Assembly (NCBI GenBank): GCA_024762315.1
Contig: JANTHR010000014.1
Coordinates: 1 to 35,155 of the forward strand
DNA: 35,155 nt
Direction: 5' to 3'
Source of the DNA: Sulfurovum sp.
Lineage (GTDB): Bacteria > Campylobacterota > Campylobacteria > Campylobacterales > Sulfurovaceae
This document shows positions 26,674 through 34,980 of this stretch, piece after piece. Under the pieces are notes generated by a model. That model saw only the letters and a list, made by a program, of their open reading frames with translations, was not told the DNA's origin and ran no database searches. Position numbers and translations under genes: made by a program. Position 1 is the stretch's first letter; each line of letters starts with the position of its first letter.

Positions 26674-27283
26674 AATACTCTTTAGTGAACATTTTTCGTA
26701 GATTCTTGATATACGTACGGATTGTAGCATGCGTAGGGACATGCTCATCATTCCATACATTCTCTATGATCTCATCACAAGAGATGATCTTGCCGGTATT
26801 TTTCACAAAATATTCCAGAACCTGTGCCTCTTTTTGTCTCATTTCTATGACTTTATCACCTAGGACTATCTGATGTGCTTTGGGGATGAATTTCATTCCG
26901 TCAAATTCTATCTCTTCTTGTAATCGATGTATCTTTACACTATGTTCTATGCGGGCCTGAAGTTCCTCCAGCTCAAAAGGTTTTTTCAAATAGTCATCTG
27001 CACCAAGGTCGAAGCCCTTTTTAAGATCATCTATACCTGAGAGTGAAGTAATATAGATTGCCGGTGTAGTATTGCCTATGTCCCGCAAATAGGAAAGGAT
27101 CTCAAAACCGTTTATATTGGGAACATTCACATCTAACAACAGCATATCATACCTACTGTCACTTATGGCATCCAATGCTTTTTCACCATCAAAATAACTC
27201 TCAACAGTATACCCATTCTCTACAAGAAACTCTTCTATGATCTCCTGCAGTATCATATCATCTTCGAGCAATAATATTTTCAT
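26630..27283 (-). CDS. OmpR/PhoB-family response regulator
   Basis: A 217-residue DNA-binding regulator. The receiver domain has the acidic pair in LLLEDDM, phospho-acceptor D51 in MLLLDVNVPNINGF, and the Lys in DDYLKKPFELEEL. The C-terminal winged helix (about 125-217) shows KEAQVLEYFVKNTGKIISCD, THATIRTYIKNLRKMF and the final beta hairpin KGEGYRFNIL. AAAGGA precedes the ATG. It is the first gene of the pair, and its 3' end runs into the kinase gene. The regulated genes are not evident from the window. Confidence 0.94.
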   Translation of the reverse strand: MKILLLEDDMILQEIIEEFLVENGYTVESYFDGEKALDAISDSRYDMLLLDVNVPNINGFEILSYLRDIGNTTPAIYITSLSGIDDLKKGFDLGADDYLKKPFELEELQARIEHSVKIHRLQEEIEFDGMKFIPKAHQIVLGDKVIEMRQKEAQVLEYFVKNTGKIISCDEIIENVWNDEHVPTHATIRTYIKNLRKMFTKEYFDNIKGEGYRFNIL

Positions 27284-27363
27284 TATTATCCTTTTCGCCT
27301 ATTATTGTAGCACACTCTTTGTGTATCGGACTACACAGAGATCTGTCTTTTAGTAAGATATGC

Positions 27364-27369
27364 TATAAT
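27364..27369 (+). promoter_or_regulatory. -10 box placing transcription start at the lipoprotein ATG
   Basis: TATAAT ends 6 nt before the ATG at 27376, so a transcript starting at the usual distance begins at or next to the start codon. No ribosome binding site precedes the ATG (CCGCC only). This suggests a leaderless mRNA. Confidence 0.5.
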
Positions 27370-27375
27370 TCCGCC

Positions 27376-27549
27376 ATGAAAAAATTAACAATATTTTTAA
27401 TAATGACTTTGGTTTTAATGTCTGGATGTACACAGGTCGTAACTGCCCCGTTCAAAATAGCAGGTGCAGCGGTCAGTACAACCATAGATGTAGCAGGAAG
27501 TGCTGTCCATGCTGTTGCAGGCTCTGATAATGATGAAAAAGAGGATTAA
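27376..27549 (+). CDS. Small lipoprotein
   Basis: A 57-residue predicted lipoprotein. The signal peptide MKKLTIFLIMTLVLMSGC has a lipobox (LMSGC, Cys at 18), followed by a short Ala/Val-rich segment (TAPFKIAGAAVSTTIDVAGS then AVHAVAG) and an acidic end DNDEKED. Similar short NF038104-like lipoproteins with an AVxxxxxVAGxAV stretch occur in proteobacteria without known function. It converges on the chorismate mutase gene with no spacer. Transcription seems leaderless. Confidence 0.7.
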   Translation: MKKLTIFLIMTLVLMSGCTQVVTAPFKIAGAAVSTTIDVAGSAVHAVAGSDNDEKED

Positions 27550-27849
27550 CTAGAAACTCTTCGCATTATTGAACTCTTCTATTTCACTCTCTACCATTCC
27601 GTCTATCATTCTTACATAAAGATCGTTTATAAGGTTTGGGGAGAGGTCCAGGGAGATCGCTTGTTCTCTTACTCTTGAGATCACCTCAGCGATCCTGTCT
27701 TCAGCTTTCACTTCATCTATGTTCGTTTTAAAATGTGCGATCTGCTTAATATAATCATTACGCATTGCGATCAGTTTCACTATCTCTTCATCTAATTTAT
27801 CTATCTCTTGTCTTGCTTCTTCTAATGTATTACACTGTTTGGCTTGCAT
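27550..27849 (-). CDS. Chorismate mutase (AroQ class)
   Basis: A 99-residue all-helical AroQ-type protein converting chorismate to prephenate for Phe/Tyr synthesis. Features are EEARQEIDKLDEEIVKLIAM with the first conserved Arg, RNDYIKQIAHFK with the helix-2 Lys/Arg region, EDRIAEVISRVREQAISLDL and a last helix RMIDGMVESEIEEF. Isochorismate pyruvate lyase (PchB) has the same fold and cannot be excluded by eye. AAGGATGAAACG precedes the ATG. It is downstream of dnaK, separated by a strong terminator, so probably transcribed on its own. Confidence 0.85.
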   Translation of the reverse strand: MQAKQCNTLEEARQEIDKLDEEIVKLIAMRNDYIKQIAHFKTNIDEVKAEDRIAEVISRVREQAISLDLSPNLINDLYVRMIDGMVESEIEEFNNAKSF

Positions 27850-27923
27850 CGTTTCATCCTTAGATAGTTATTGAAGATATTATAGCTTAAAATGGATTAA
27901 TTGGGGAGAAAATAAGTAAGTAG

Positions 27924-27955
27924 AAAATGGTTCTCACAGAAGTAAGAACCATTTT
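27924..27955 (-). terminator. Strong hairpin terminator after dnaK
   Basis: A perfect 11-bp inverted repeat AAAATGGTTCT / AGAACCATTTT with a 10-nt loop, 24 nt beyond the dnaK stop. On the minus strand it is followed by a T-rich run (TTTTCTACTTACTTATTTTC); on the plus strand by ATTATTATT. It probably ends dnaK transcription. Confidence 0.75.
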
Positions 27956-27978
27956 ATTATTGGTTGATTGTTCGCAGA

Positions 27979-29862
27979 TTACTCTACTTCAGCATCGATG
28001 ACATCGTCATCGTCCGCTTTCTTGCCTGCTTCGGCACCTGGCTGCTGACCACCCTGCTCTTTGGCATAGGCCGCTTCAGCAAGTTTATGGCTCTTTTCAG
28101 TCAAGACTTTGACCTTCTCATCGATCTGCTCTTTGGTAGCATTGTCATCTTTGAGAACAGTCTCAAGGTCTGTGATTGCCGCTTCGATATTCGCTTTTTC
28201 GTTTGCATCGAAGTTCTCACCAAGGTCATCAAGTGTTTTTCTTGTCTGGTGGATCAGTGCATCCGCCTGGTTCTTCGCTTCTACGACCGCTTTACGTTTT
28301 TCGTCTTCGGCTTTGTGTGCTTCGGCATCCTGAACCATTTTTTCAATCTCTTCATCAGAAAGTCCTGACGAACCGGTGATCTTGATCTCCTGAGATTTAC
28401 CTGTACCTTTGTCAACTGCTGAAACAGTCAAGATACCGTTTGCATCGATGTCAAAGGTCACTTCGATCTGAGGCACACCTCTTGGTGCAGGTGGGATATC
28501 TCTAAGCTCGAACATACCGAGAGACTTGTTGTCTTTGGCAAATTCACGCTCACCCTGAAGTACATGAATACTTACTGCCGGCTGGTTGTCTTCCGCTGTA
28601 GAGAAGATCTGAGACTTCTTCGCAGGGATAGTTGTACCTTTTTCAATGACCTTTGTCATTACACCGCCAAGTGTTTCAATACCAAGGCTCAAAGGTGTTA
28701 CATCAAGAAGCAGTACATCTTTGACATCACCTGCTAATACACCACCCTGTATTGCCGCACCGAGGGCAACCACTTCATCCGGATTCACAGATTTGTTAAG
28801 CTCTTTGTTAAAGAATTTCTTCACTTCTTCCTGAACCAGCGGTACTCTTGTCGAACCACCGACCATTACCACTTCTTTGACATCGTTCTTGCTCAGACCG
28901 GCATCTTTGAGTACTGATTCGATCGTTTTGATCGTGCTTGCCACAAGATCACCGATCAGTGATTCGAACTTCGCTCGTGTAATTTTTGTCACAAGGTGCT
29001 TTGGACCACTTGCATCTGCTGTGATAAACGGAAGGTTTATCTCAGTTTCAGTAGAACTTGAAAGTTCTTTTTTTGCTGCTTCTGCTGCATCTTTTACCCT
29101 TTGGAGTGCCATGACATCCGCTTTGATGTCGATACCTGTTTCAGATTTGAACTCATTTGCAACATAATCTATGACTCTGTTATCGAAATCATCTCCTCCA
29201 AGGAAGGCATCTCCGCCTGTAGCAAGAACTTCAACCACACCGTCACCTGTTTCCAGTGCAGTAACATCAAATGTACCACCACCAAGATCGTAAACAACGA
29301 TCTGCTCTGATTCTTTCTTGTCAAGGCCGTATGCCAATGCTGCTGATGTCGGCTCGTTGATGATTCTTAATACATTAAGACCTGCAATCGTACCAGCCTC
29401 TTTTGTCGCTTTTCTCTGAGCATCATTGAAGTATGCTGGTACGGTAATAACTGCATCTGTTACAGTCTCACCCAGGTATGCTTCTGCATCTTCTTTCATT
29501 TTCATGAGTACTTTTGCAGAGATCTCCTGTGGTGTATAGGTTTTACCCGCCACTTCAATAGCACACGCACCGTTTCTGTCGATTATATGGTATGGAAGCC
29601 TCTCTTTTGCTTCATCAGCCTTTTCCTCTTCGCACATCAGACCCATAATTCTCTTAATAGAGTAGATCGTCTTCTCTGGGTTCGTTACCGCCTGTCTTTT
29701 TGCAGATTCACCGACAAGGACTTCACCTTTGTCTGTAAATGCCACGATAGAAGGTGTCGTGTTCTTACCCTCTTTGTTGGCAATAATTGCCGCTTCACCA
29801 TTCGTATACACTGCCATCGCAGAGTTGGTTGTTCCTAAATCTATTCCTAATACTTTACCCAT
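27979..29862 (-). CDS. dnaK: Hsp70 chaperone DnaK
   Basis: A 627-residue ATP-dependent chaperone. The nucleotide-binding domain has [62 protein letters not shown] and [13 protein letters not shown]. The linker [19 protein letters not shown] leads to the substrate domain ([20 protein letters not shown]) and a lid ending in [11 protein letters not shown]. Two ATG codons are adjacent (29865 and 29862). I chose the second, giving [10 protein letters not shown] and a better distance to AAGGA. The gene has its own HAIR-like operator upstream (29947-29967) and a terminator downstream. Confidence 0.98.
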   Translation of the reverse strand: MGKVLGIDLGTTNSAMAVYTNGEAAIIANKEGKNTTPSIVAFTDKGEVLVGESAKRQAVTNPEKTIYSIKRIMGLMCEEEKADEAKERLPYHIIDRNGACAIEVAGKTYTPQEISAKVLMKMKEDAEAYLGETVTDAVITVPAYFNDAQRKATKEAGTIAGLNVLRIINEPTSAALAYGLDKKESEQIVVYDLGGGTFDVTALETGDGVVEVLATGGDAFLGGDDFDNRVIDYVANEFKSETGIDIKADVMALQRVKDAAEAAKKELSSSTETEINLPFITADASGPKHLVTKITRAKFESLIGDLVASTIKTIESVLKDAGLSKNDVKEVVMVGGSTRVPLVQEEVKKFFNKELNKSVNPDEVVALGAAIQGGVLAGDVKDVLLLDVTPLSLGIETLGGVMTKVIEKGTTIPAKKSQIFSTAEDNQPAVSIHVLQGEREFAKDNKSLGMFELRDIPPAPRGVPQIEVTFDIDANGILTVSAVDKGTGKSQEIKITGSSGLSDEEIEKMVQDAEAHKAEDEKRKAVVEAKNQADALIHQTRKTLDDLGENFDANEKANIEAAITDLETVLKDDNATKEQIDEKVKVLTEKSHKLAEAAYAKEQGGQQPGAEAGKKADDDDVIDAEVE

Positions 29863-29946
29863 CATTTTTCCTTTTTGTTGTTGTATTTCGTTCTATCTGT
29901 GTAATTCTACCTGATATCCAGATGATCCCCATGCTACTTTAGTTGC

Positions 29947-29967
29947 ATTGAGTCACTTTTTATCAAG
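29947..29967 (-). promoter_or_regulatory. HAIR-like HspR operator of dnaK
   Basis: ATTGAGT-N7-TATCAAG on the plus strand, that is CTTGATA-N7-ACTCAAT on the coding side. It matches the HAIR consensus CTTGAGT-N7-ACTCAAG in 11 of 14 positions with the exact spacing. The left arm contains a -35-like TTGATA, followed 19 nt later by a weak TAAAGT. A nearly identical element overlaps the grpE promoter. Confidence 0.6.
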
Positions 29968-29997
29968 TTTTATCTTTTCGGCCTTCGCAGTTCACGT

Positions 29998-30549
29998 TTA
30001 CTTAGCGGTGCTCACCATTGCCGGACGCAATACTCTGTCTTTTAGCGTATACCCCTTCTGCATCACCTGAACAATATCATCCGTTTTATGATCATCACTC
30101 TCAACCTGCATGATCGCCTGATGCACTTCAGGATTGAACTCGCCTTTACACTCTATCTCTTTAATGCTGTTCTTCTCCAACACTTTTTTGAGCTGCTCGT
30201 AGGTCAGCTTCACGCCTTCCTGCATCTTCTCAAGTACTTCTGACGCATTTTCTTTGTCCGCACTTTCAATGGAGCTAAGGGCATTCTCAAAAGAGTCGAT
30301 CACTGTTAAAATATCTTTTGCAAAACTTTCATTCGCATAAGCTACAGCGTTCATTTTGTCTTTCTCTAAACGTTTCTTTGCATTTTCAAAGTCAGCATGT
30401 GCCCTTAAGTATTTATCTTTATATTCCGCAGCTTCGGCTAGTGCCGCTTCTAAAGGGTCAGACTCAACTGTCTCTTCTGTTTCGACTTGCTCTTCCTGAG
30501 CAACTTCTTCCTTCTGAGACGCATCAAGATTTTCATTCTCTTGACTCAT
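29998..30549 (-). CDS. grpE: Nucleotide exchange factor GrpE
   Basis: A 183-residue GrpE dimer subunit that releases ADP from DnaK. AGGAGG lies 7 nt before the ATG at 30549, which fixes the start at MSQENENLDASQ. The first 50 residues are very acidic and disordered-looking. A long coiled-coil follows (YKDKYLRAHADFENAKKRLE), then the beta-domain with EFNPEVHQAIMQVES, IVQVMQKGYTLKDRVLRPAMVSTAK at the end. dnaK follows 135 nt downstream with its own operator. hrcA, which usually precedes grpE in this phylum, is not here. Confidence 0.97.
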   Translation of the reverse strand: MSQENENLDASQKEEVAQEEQVETEETVESDPLEAALAEAAEYKDKYLRAHADFENAKKRLEKDKMNAVAYANESFAKDILTVIDSFENALSSIESADKENASEVLEKMQEGVKLTYEQLKKVLEKNSIKEIECKGEFNPEVHQAIMQVESDDHKTDDIVQVMQKGYTLKDRVLRPAMVSTAK

Positions 30550-30605
30550 GAACAAACCTCCTTTTCTATGATGTTTGCACCTAATTTTCTAAATGCTTGA
30601 AAGCA

Positions 30606-30635
30606 TTATACAACATTGAGTGCATGTTTGTCAAG
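30606..30635 (-). promoter_or_regulatory. grpE sigma-70 promoter
   Basis: TTGACA (30630-30635) and TATAAT (30606-30611) on the minus strand with an 18-nt spacer: two perfect hexamers, the best promoter in the window. The leader is about 50 nt, ending in AGGAGG. The -35 box lies inside the HAIR-like operator. Confidence 0.75.
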
Positions 30636-30636
30636 T
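30616..30636 (-). promoter_or_regulatory. HAIR-like HspR operator of grpE
   Basis: ATTGAGT-N7-TGTCAAG on the plus strand (CTTGACA-N7-ACTCAAT on the coding side), matching the HAIR consensus in 11 of 14 positions with exact 7-nt spacing. It covers the -35 box and most of the spacer, so a bound repressor would block RNA polymerase. No CIRCE element (TTAGCACTC-N9-GAGTGCTAA) is present. Confidence 0.65.
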
Positions 30637-30665
30637 ATGTACTTAATATTTTAAAATAAATAAAC

Positions 30666-30684
30666 TTTAGTCCATATGACTAAA
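30666..30684. promoter_or_regulatory. Perfect 7-bp dyad upstream of the grpE promoter
   Basis: TTTAGTC-CATAT-GACTAAA is a perfect inverted repeat about 30 nt upstream of the grpE -35 box. It may bind a dimeric regulator. The sequence up to 30780 is otherwise AT-rich without recognisable signals. Confidence 0.35.
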
Positions 30685-30803
30685 CTATAGATTTGGGCAG
30701 TAACAAGTAAATAGATTAGATTCATTTTAAGTTGTGAGATTTTTTTATAAAAATAATTTAGTAATGAAAGGCTTTGTTGGTTTTTCTTTAGATTTGAGTG
30801 TTT

Positions 30804-30858
30804 GGGTGAAGGAGGCTACATTCAGTAGCTGACTGAATCCATCACCCGAAGATGCGGG
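30804..30858. other. Nested, bistable inverted-repeat element downstream of rpsO
   Basis: GGGTGA (30804-30809) pairs with TCACCC (30842-30847), then GG with CC, then ATTCAGT with ACTGAAT around the loop AGCTG (30820-30838), leaving the bulge AGGCTAC. GCTAC of that bulge can instead pair with GTAGC (30825-30829). CCCG-AAGATG-CGGG (30845-30858) competes for the outer 3' arm. So at least two alternative folds exist on either strand. It lies 20-70 nt after the rpsO stop but has no U-tract of a simple terminator. The function is unknown; it could be an rpsO 3' processing element or a small RNA. Confidence 0.45.
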
Positions 30859-30877
30859 AAAGTAACAATAAAGAGTG

Positions 30878-31147
30878 TTAGTTTCTGATTCCAAGGTCTG
30901 CTTTGATAGTATTCCATCTAGCAAGATCTTTATTTTTAAGATATCTCATGAGTCTTCTTCTTTGACCTACAAGTTTAAGTAGTCCAAGTCTTGAAGAGTG
31001 ATCTTTTTTATTTGTTTTAAGGTGCTCAGTCAAGTATGAGATTCTCTCTGTTAATAGCGCAACCTGTACTTCTGTTGAACCTGTATCGTTCTCGCCTCTT
31101 GCGTATTTAGCAATAATTTCTGCTTTCTTCGCCTGATCTAAAGCCAT
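30878..31147 (-). CDS. rpsO: 30S ribosomal protein S15
   Basis: An 89-residue S15 that binds the central domain of 16S rRNA early in 30S assembly. It has the family body: [86 protein letters not shown] is 5 nt before the ATG. A TATGAT (31192-31197, minus strand) is a likely -10, giving a leader of about 40 nt. pnp, its usual partner in other bacteria, is not adjacent. Confidence 0.98.
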   Translation of the reverse strand: MALDQAKKAEIIAKYARGENDTGSTEVQVALLTERISYLTEHLKTNKKDHSSRLGLLKLVGQRRRLMRYLKNKDLARWNTIKADLGIRN

Positions 31148-31281
31148 AATGACCTCCTGATTGGTATTTGATTCTCAAAATTGAGTTCGCAATCATATCA
31201 CAATAAACTTATTGGTGCCTTATAATGCACACTTAATATAAATTAGAGTAAAATAGTCTTAATTAATTATAAGGTTCAACT

Positions 31282-31680
31282 ATGTTACTCACACGTGCCA
31301 GCGAATATGCTCTCCTCTCTTTGGATGTACTGCGTAAGTCAGATAACCCACTGGGAGCTGAACAGTTAGCCACTGAACTCTCCATCCCCAAAAGCTTTCT
31401 TGCCAAGATTTTACAAAGTCTTGCAAAGCAGGGCATACTTGAGTCACGCAAAGGTGCACATGGTGGATTTATTTTGGCGAAACCTGCAGAAGAGATATCT
31501 GTTAACAGCATCATTTTTGCTGCAGAAGGTAAATCACCGGCTGTTTTTGACTGTACTTCCTACTCTGCTTCCTGCCCCAATGGTTCTATCGGCACCTGTG
31601 CCATCTCTCCTTTTTTGGCAAATTTTCAAACAAAAATAGATGATTTTCTGAATGATCTAATGTTAAGCGATATCATTTAA
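31282..31680 (+). CDS. Rrf2-family regulator with IscR-like cysteines
   Basis: A 132-residue winged-helix regulator. The N terminus LLTRASEYALLSLDVLRKSD then GAEQLATELSIPKSFLAKIL is the Rrf2 DNA-binding domain, with KGAHGGFILAKPAEEIS as wing. C91, C98 and C106 have spacing close to the 2Fe-2S ligands of IscR (92, 98, 104), so it probably senses Fe-S status, NO or redox state. AAGG lies 7 nt before the ATG. Possible -10 boxes are TATAAT at 31221-31226 and TAAAAT at 31249-31254; overlap of the second with an AT-rich imperfect dyad would suit autoregulation (inference). Gene targets are unknown. Confidence 0.9.
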   Translation: MLLTRASEYALLSLDVLRKSDNPLGAEQLATELSIPKSFLAKILQSLAKQGILESRKGAHGGFILAKPAEEISVNSIIFAAEGKSPAVFDCTSYSASCPNGSIGTCAISPFLANFQTKIDDFLNDLMLSDII

Positions 31681-31755
31681 CTTCCATACATATAGACGAT
31701 CATGACCCTACGATATAAAACATACAATCATCTCACTTACTAAGGCAACTTGAAC

Positions 31756-32808
31756 ATGCAACAATACGTTTACCACCTCTCACATATAGACCTGGACGGC
31801 TATGGCTGTCAATACCTAACAACCCAATGCTTTGACAAGATAGAGTGCTACAATGCCAACTATGGACCTGAAGTTACTGCACGTCTCGCAGAGATGGTCA
31901 AAAAGATCGAACAGGACAAGTTTGTTCTGGGAGACAAGATGGAGCCTCTCATTCTCATCACAGATCTTAACCTGAGTACCAAAGAAGGCAACTGGATAGA
32001 AAAAGAAGCCATGCGAATAGGCGCAAAACTTCAACTCCTTGACCACCATGCCACAGGTGCCAGTGCGGCAGAACGTTTTGCCTGGTACAAACTCGACACT
32101 TCACGCTGTGCCACTCTGATCACCTATGACTGGCTGCAGGAACATTATGATTTTGATAAAAACAACACCTTGGCTACCATTGTTAACGCCATTAATGCTA
32201 TAGATATTTGGCTCAGCGATGAGCCACTTTTTGAATATGGAAAAGTAATGCTTGGCATGATCTCCGGAGCCAGAGAGATAAACCGTATTCTTTTCCCTAC
32301 GCAGGACAGGTCCTTTAAACTCTCACTCATTGAAGCGGCAAAAGAGAGAGTAGAAGAAAATGATGCACCTATCAAACTCGATGATGATCTGCACCAGATC
32401 AAAAAAACTTTTTTTAGACAAAAAGAGAACAATACAAAAGATAACCTTGTAGCATTTTATGTTACAGACCTGCTCTCCACAGATAAAACACGTCTTACTA
32501 TAGAGTATAAAGGATATAAGGGACTGCTTGGTTACAATGTAGGCAACACCTCTATCATCGGAAACACTTTCCTGGTTAACAACCCTGATTACGATTTCTA
32601 TATGGATGTCAATTTCAGAGGCCATTTCTCACTGAGAAGCAACAATAAACTCGATGTCTCCCAAATGGCAGCCCACATAGGAAACGGCGGGGGACACCCC
32701 AACGCTGCCGGAGGGAAAATAGAAGGATATAAGGATTCCTTTGTCTATGCTGATGTGAGGAAGTTCGTGCAAGATTATATTGATAAAAAATCAGAGATAA
32801 ACGTATAG
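31756..32808 (+). CDS. DHH-family phosphoesterase
   Basis: A 350-residue DHH/DHHA1 protein like NrnA/NrnB oligoribonucleases. The ATG at 31756 (AAGG 10 nt upstream) is preferred over the TTG at 31750. The N-terminal catalytic domain has HLSHIDLDGYGCQYL, LILITDLNLS and LLDHHATGAS, the DHH triad that binds Mn. The C-terminal DHHA1 domain contains SNNKLDVSQMAAHIGNGGGH followed by PNAAGGKIEG, the substrate-binding GGGH motif. It probably degrades short RNA or cyclic dinucleotide products such as pGpG, which would connect with c-di-GMP signalling, but that is speculative. It stands 75 nt after the Rrf2 gene. Confidence 0.88.
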   Translation: MQQYVYHLSHIDLDGYGCQYLTTQCFDKIECYNANYGPEVTARLAEMVKKIEQDKFVLGDKMEPLILITDLNLSTKEGNWIEKEAMRIGAKLQLLDHHATGASAAERFAWYKLDTSRCATLITYDWLQEHYDFDKNNTLATIVNAINAIDIWLSDEPLFEYGKVMLGMISGAREINRILFPTQDRSFKLSLIEAAKERVEENDAPIKLDDDLHQIKKTFFRQKENNTKDNLVAFYVTDLLSTDKTRLTIEYKGYKGLLGYNVGNTSIIGNTFLVNNPDYDFYMDVNFRGHFSLRSNNKLDVSQMAAHIGNGGGHPNAAGGKIEGYKDSFVYADVRKFVQDYIDKKSEINV

Positions 32809-32993
32809 TTTGTCTCTGAATAATAAAGATGTTAATTTTCTCAAGTAACACCTACAACATAATGCGAATATAAAATCTAAGCCTTCCTTCGCATTTCCTT
32901 CGACGTTTTATATATTTTTTCTATACTTACTAATATATTTAATGCAACAAAAATAAAATTTTTTGATTGTATACTTTAAAAAAGGAGTATAGT

Positions 32994-33323
32994 ATGATGA
33001 AAGAAAAATTATATAAAATATTCTACTTGAGTATAGGATTATCAGTATTTGTAGTAGCTGGTGCATTGGAAAAATATACGATTCCTCAGCAATCCATAAG
33101 ACCTTATATCGAATCTGCTACTCCTCCTCAAATTACCTCGTCTCCTCAAAATATATTTACCCAATTTGAAAGCAAGATAAGCAACTTATCTCAAAGAGAA
33201 AGAGATGCACTCAAAGCCAACTATGTAATGAAGAGAGATGCTGCTGCAAAAAATAATCAATTTGATGCTGTAGGGTATTACCAGCGATTGATAGATATTT
33301 TAAAAAAATATGAAGGGAGATAG
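32994..33323 (+). CDS. Small exported protein of unknown function
   Basis: A 109-residue protein; GGAG lies 6 nt before the first of two adjacent ATG codons (32994, 32997). The N terminus has a signal peptide or single anchor (LYKIFYLSIGLSVFVVAGA). The middle is Pro/Ser/Thr-rich (about 28-55). The C-terminal third is helical: LSQRERDALKANYVMKRDAA and QFDAVGYYQRLIDILKKYEG, which could be one TPR-like hairpin. I do not recognise the family. It ends 1 nt before the next ATG, so the two are coupled, and it opens the cassette with the MBL-fold and caspase genes. Confidence 0.65.
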   Translation: MMKEKLYKIFYLSIGLSVFVVAGALEKYTIPQQSIRPYIESATPPQITSSPQNIFTQFESKISNLSQRERDALKANYVMKRDAAAKNNQFDAVGYYQRLIDILKKYEGR

Positions 33324-33324
33324 T

Positions 33325-33825
33325 ATGAGAATTGTTATACAAAAAATCCTTTTATCGGTCCTCTTGTTGATAGTCTCAGGAAGTGCAACATATGCTGCTG
33401 GAGCGGAAAGTGAGATACAGCAGATTGAAAAACAATTTTCGTACCAGAATTATTTAGTCAAGAAAGAAAAAGACAAGCTAGATAAGCCAAGGAAAGAAGA
33501 ATGTAAGAGAGAAGAGGCAAAATATGTTGCCTTTGAACATTTACGTTTAGCCTTGATAAAAAACAATCTTCAGTATGTGTTAGTTACAGCAGGAATGTAT
33601 GCATTTGCTCTGATAATCATCATTATTTTGATGCGAATGACCCCTGACCATCAGGCAAAAGACCTTGTCACAATTATCGGTTTAGTTTCCGTCATATTTG
33701 GAACCATACTCCTAGTTCTCGTCGTAGACACAACTGATACGCTTACTGCACCTATGGGAATTCTAGGTGCAATAGCCGGATATTTATTTGGAGCAGTCCA
33801 AAAAAAAGAGAAACCCGAAAAATAG
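33325..33825 (+). CDS. Exported or membrane protein with coiled coil and two TM helices
   Basis: A 166-residue protein starting at the ATG 33325 preceded by GGGAGA. A signal peptide (1-25, ending TYAA) leads to a short charged helical region (ESEIQQIEKQFSYQNYLVKK, then EKDKLDKPRKEECKREEAKY) that should be periplasmic. Two hydrophobic helices follow (about 91-112 and 119-140), then a Gly-rich third segment (APMGILGAIAGYLFGAV) and a basic tail KKEKPEK. No known domain is recognised. Membrane partners with this layout are common in caspase or SLATT-type conflict cassettes (inference). It lies 21 nt upstream of the MBL-fold gene. Confidence 0.65.
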   Translation: MRIVIQKILLSVLLLIVSGSATYAAGAESEIQQIEKQFSYQNYLVKKEKDKLDKPRKEECKREEAKYVAFEHLRLALIKNNLQYVLVTAGMYAFALIIIIILMRMTPDHQAKDLVTIIGLVSVIFGTILLVLVVDTTDTLTAPMGILGAIAGYLFGAVQKKEKPEK

Positions 33826-33846
33826 AAATCAGACAGAAGGAATCAC

Positions 33847-34941
33847 ATGATCAACATAGAATGTATTCAGGCAGCACAAGGAGATTGTATCTGGGTCGAA
33901 TATGGGAAAGATCAGGATTCCTTGCATCGCATCCTCATTGATGGCGGAACGAGTGATACCTACAAGCGTCTCAAAAAACGCATAAAGAAACTAAAGCCAA
34001 ATGAACGCCATTTTGACCTCCTTGTGATCACCCATATCGATGCAGATCATATTGCAGGGATACTGAAGCTTTTTGAGAAGGACGGTCTGGGTATCACATT
34101 TTCAGATATCTGGTTTAACGGATATAAACATTTAGGTAAAAGTAGAATCAAGGGGGTTGTTCAGGGGGAACTTCTTTCAGACTATCTGGAACAGCCTCAT
34201 CTCAATTGGAACAAAGCATTTAAGGGCAAAGCTGTATCAGTTGACAAAAGAAAGAAATTCAAATCCATAAAATTACCCGGCGGCATGAAACTTACCCTCT
34301 TCTCCCCCACCCAAAAAGCATTATCCGACCTCAAGCCGCACTGGTTCAAAGAAGCCAAAAAAGCAGGGCTCTTGGTAGACAACAAATTGCCCTATAAAAA
34401 AGATCTTGATACCTGCCCCAGTAGATCAAAACGTCTCTCACGGAGGATGCTTCCCGATATTGATGCTCTGGCTAAAACATCTTTTGAACCCGATAGCTCA
34501 TTGACAAACGGCAGCAGTATTGCCTTTTTGGCTGAATATGCCGGAAAAAAAATGCTCTTTACCGGTGATGCCTATGCCACGATTCTGCTGGATTCCATAC
34601 AAAGGTATCTTCCTGAGTGTGAACCACTCTATCTTGATCTCTTTAAAATACCTCATCACGGAAGCGACGGCAATATTTCAAAAAAACTGCTCGAACGAAT
34701 ACGATGCAGTACCTATCTGGTCTCAACCAATGGTGCCTATCATAAGCATCCCGACAAGATTGCTATTGCCAGGATCATCAAATACGGTGGTCACAAGCCG
34801 GATCTCTATTTTAACTATCTGTCAAAATACAATGAGATATGGAGCAACACTGCTCTACAGGAAAAATATCAGTATAATGCACATTATCCGACTGATGAGC
34901 AGACAAGTATCAAAATCTCTTTTAAGAAGATGCAACAGTAA
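33847..34941 (+). CDS. ComEC-like metallo-beta-lactamase-fold hydrolase
   Basis: A 364-residue soluble protein without a signal peptide. MBL motifs occur in order: INIECIQAAQGDCIWVEYG, ILIDGGTSD, LLVITHIDADHIAGIL (the HxDxDH version typical of the ComEC branch), MLFTGDAYA, FKIPHHGSDGN and STNGAYHKHPD. ComEC domains of this branch are implicated in nucleic-acid cleavage; stand-alone copies occur next to caspase-like or other effector genes. There is a basic, Lys/Arg-rich insert at about 115-205. AAGGA precedes the ATG. The gene sits 39 nt before the caspase-family gene. Substrate unknown. Confidence 0.88.
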   Translation: MINIECIQAAQGDCIWVEYGKDQDSLHRILIDGGTSDTYKRLKKRIKKLKPNERHFDLLVITHIDADHIAGILKLFEKDGLGITFSDIWFNGYKHLGKSRIKGVVQGELLSDYLEQPHLNWNKAFKGKAVSVDKRKKFKSIKLPGGMKLTLFSPTQKALSDLKPHWFKEAKKAGLLVDNKLPYKKDLDTCPSRSKRLSRRMLPDIDALAKTSFEPDSSLTNGSSIAFLAEYAGKKMLFTGDAYATILLDSIQRYLPECEPLYLDLFKIPHHGSDGNISKKLLERIRCSTYLVSTNGAYHKHPDKIAIARIIKYGGHKPDLYFNYLSKYNEIWSNTALQEKYQYNAHYPTDEQTSIKISFKKMQQ

Positions 34942-34980
34942 TGAAATTCTTTACTGCTATATTTTAAAGAAAGGAAAAAA

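Noticed and set aside
28109..29310. Plus-strand ORFs inside dnaK.
   Set aside because: Antisense shadows of a strongly conserved gene.
30550..30660. CIRCE element in front of grpE.
   Set aside because: GCACTC is present once, but there is no GAGTGCTAA partner at 9 nt; the same bases fit the HAIR consensus better.
32870..32945. ATATAAAA / TTTTATAT inverted repeat with TCCTTCG direct repeats before the MBL-caspase cassette, as an attachment site.
   Set aside because: Long AT-rich arms with a 27-nt loop are expected by chance here, and no integrase or second copy is visible.
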